Part shown: positions 6,380 to 7,337 of the stretch, one piece after another
Layout of the letters: each line of letters opens with the position of its first letter
Position numbering within the stretch: position 1 is the first letter of the stretch
From: Arsenophonus sp052174495
Lineage (GTDB): Bacteria; Pseudomonadota; Gammaproteobacteria; Enterobacterales; Enterobacteriaceae
Length of the DNA stretch: 7,337 bases
Direction: 5' to 3'
Assembly (NCBI GenBank): GCA_052174495.1
Contig: JBQMRR010000077.1
Coordinates: 1-7,337 of the forward strand
Program-made: the position numbers and the translations under genes
Notes under the pieces: generated by a model
What the model was told of the DNA's origin: nothing
The model's input: only the letters and a program-made list of their open reading frames with translations
The model's database searches: none

Positions 6380-7337
6380 ATAGCAAACCTAAAATAGAAA
6401 AAATAGAAATCACCGTTGGTCAACGGTTATTGCAAGAACGGGAAGCGCTTGGTCTTTCACGAGAAAGCGTTGCCGAGAAACTTTGCTTAAAAGTATGCAC
6501 AGTACGTAAGATAGAAGAAGATAGCAATTCCCATAGCGTTGATCCTACTTTCTTGCGTGGTTATATTCGTTCTTATGCAAAATTAGTGAATATTCCAGAA
6601 AAAGAAATTCTTGAATTATTGAACAAACATTCACCAGCAAAAGCAGTAGTAATTTCTCCTATACAAAGTTATTCTCTAGGAAAAACACGAAAGAAATGGG
6701 AAGGTTGGTTAATGAAATTTACCTGGTTAATTATTATTATTTGTATTGCTATGGTAGGTATTTGGTGGTGGCAGGATTACAAAGCACAAAAACAAGAAAT
6801 TTCCACTATGGCTGAACAGAATCGCTTTAATACTTCTCAAATACAAGTAGATCCACTTTCTTATACTTCAAATGTAGTAGAAACGACTGAACAAAATAAT
6901 ATAAATACATTGTTGATAAAAACTAATAAGCAACCGGTAACCTCAGCGATACCCAATAATGTCACATCGTCAACATCTAAAACTACATTAACTTCTGAAA
7001 CATTAAAAAATAATGATATAAATGTTAATATCGAAGTAAATCCAGCAGAAGTAAAAACAGTGGCACTGCCAGGTAGTATTGCTGCTAATAATAGTAATTT
7101 AGAACGATACAGAACAGCAGAAACTTTTGCTAATATTGATTATAAAAGAATGGAATCTTGTAATGTGGTTGTAATGAACTTTAAAGGAGAATCTTGGTTG
7201 GAAGTTAGTGATGCTAAAGGTAAGATTTTATTTAGTGGCATTAAAAATGCAGGTCAGAAACTTGAATTAAATGGTGAACTTCCTTACCAATTTAATATTG
7301 GTATACCAGCCAATGTTAATCTACTATTCAAAGGTAA
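6376..7337 (+). CDS. rodZ: Cytoskeleton protein RodZ (3' end beyond window)
   Basis: Inner-membrane protein that anchors and assembles MreB filaments and so helps set rod shape. The 320 residues present cover nearly all of the protein (E. coli 337 aa); no stop occurs before the edge. Order: a cytoplasmic helix-turn-helix domain of the Xre type at about 14-85 (GQRLLQEREALGLS, KLCLKVCTVRKIEED, FLRGYIRSYAKL), the conserved juxtamembrane SLGKTRKKWEGWLMKFTW, one transmembrane helix at about 113-132 ending in WWWQD, a periplasmic Asn/Thr/Ser-rich linker (~145-260), and the C-terminal beta domain from about 265 (VVMNFKGESWLEVSDAKGK, matching E. coli VMNFTADCWLEVTDATGK). ATG 6376 is the only start codon in this frame and has no clear Shine-Dalgarno; it overlaps the stop of the pilW remnant as ATGA, suggesting former translational coupling. 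ispG and hisS would be expected next. Confidence 0.95.
   Translation, partial: MNSKPKIEKIEITVGQRLLQEREALGLSRESVAEKLCLKVCTVRKIEEDSNSHSVDPTFLRGYIRSYAKLVNIPEKEILELLNKHSPAKAVVISPIQSYSLGKTRKKWEGWLMKFTWLIIIICIAMVGIWWWQDYKAQKQEISTMAEQNRFNTSQIQVDPLSYTSNVVETTEQNNINTLLIKTNKQPVTSAIPNNVTSSTSKTTLTSETLKNNDINVNIEVNPAEVKTVALPGSIAANNSNLERYRTAETFANIDYKRMESCNVVVMNFKGESWLEVSDAKGKILFSGIKNAGQKLELNGELPYQFNIGIPANVNLLFKG

Overview
This AT-rich window looks like a piece of a shrinking gammaproteobacterial genome. Every recognisable protein is closest, from memory, to its Enterobacterales counterpart (Map, Ndk, RlmN and RodZ align with the E. coli proteins almost end to end). However, intact coding sequence fills only about 3.3 of 7.3 kb, and two genes survive only as heavily eroded remnants. 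This fits a host-restricted insect symbiont of the Arsenophonus/Sodalis type. That assignment is an inference from composition, decay and synteny, not from a marker gene.

Layout: 1-382 is non-coding and holds a plausible promoter for map plus a terminator-like hairpin. Positions 383-1180 carry intact map (methionine aminopeptidase). Positions 1181-1657 are a spacer in which I recognise no gene. From about 1658 to 3910 lies a pseudogene of glnD (PII uridylyltransferase), the gene that follows map in E. coli (map-glnD-dapD). It is riddled with stops and indels, but pieces of the nucleotidyltransferase, HD and ACT domains can still be read in order. dapD is missing; ndk (3994-4419) follows at once, so a rearrangement or deletion joint lies near 3910-3990. 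Then come rlmN (4601-5749), a remnant of the TPR lipoprotein gene pilW (about 5864-6379), and rodZ (6376 to the window edge, 3' end not included). ndk-rlmN-(pilW)-rodZ is the usual gammaproteobacterial order, normally continued by ispG and hisS.

Functionally, what is kept is housekeeping: N-terminal Met removal, NTP balancing, rRNA/tRNA methylation and cell-shape control. What is lost is nitrogen-status signalling (GlnD) and a pilus-assembly-type lipoprotein (PilW). The last ~22 codons of pilW stay open and end in an ATGA overlap with the rodZ start, which explains why rodZ has no clear ribosome binding site. I found no tRNA, rRNA, CRISPR array, insertion sequence or novel multi-gene system. 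The interest of the window lies in the two readable pseudogenes and a few unexplained structural motifs.
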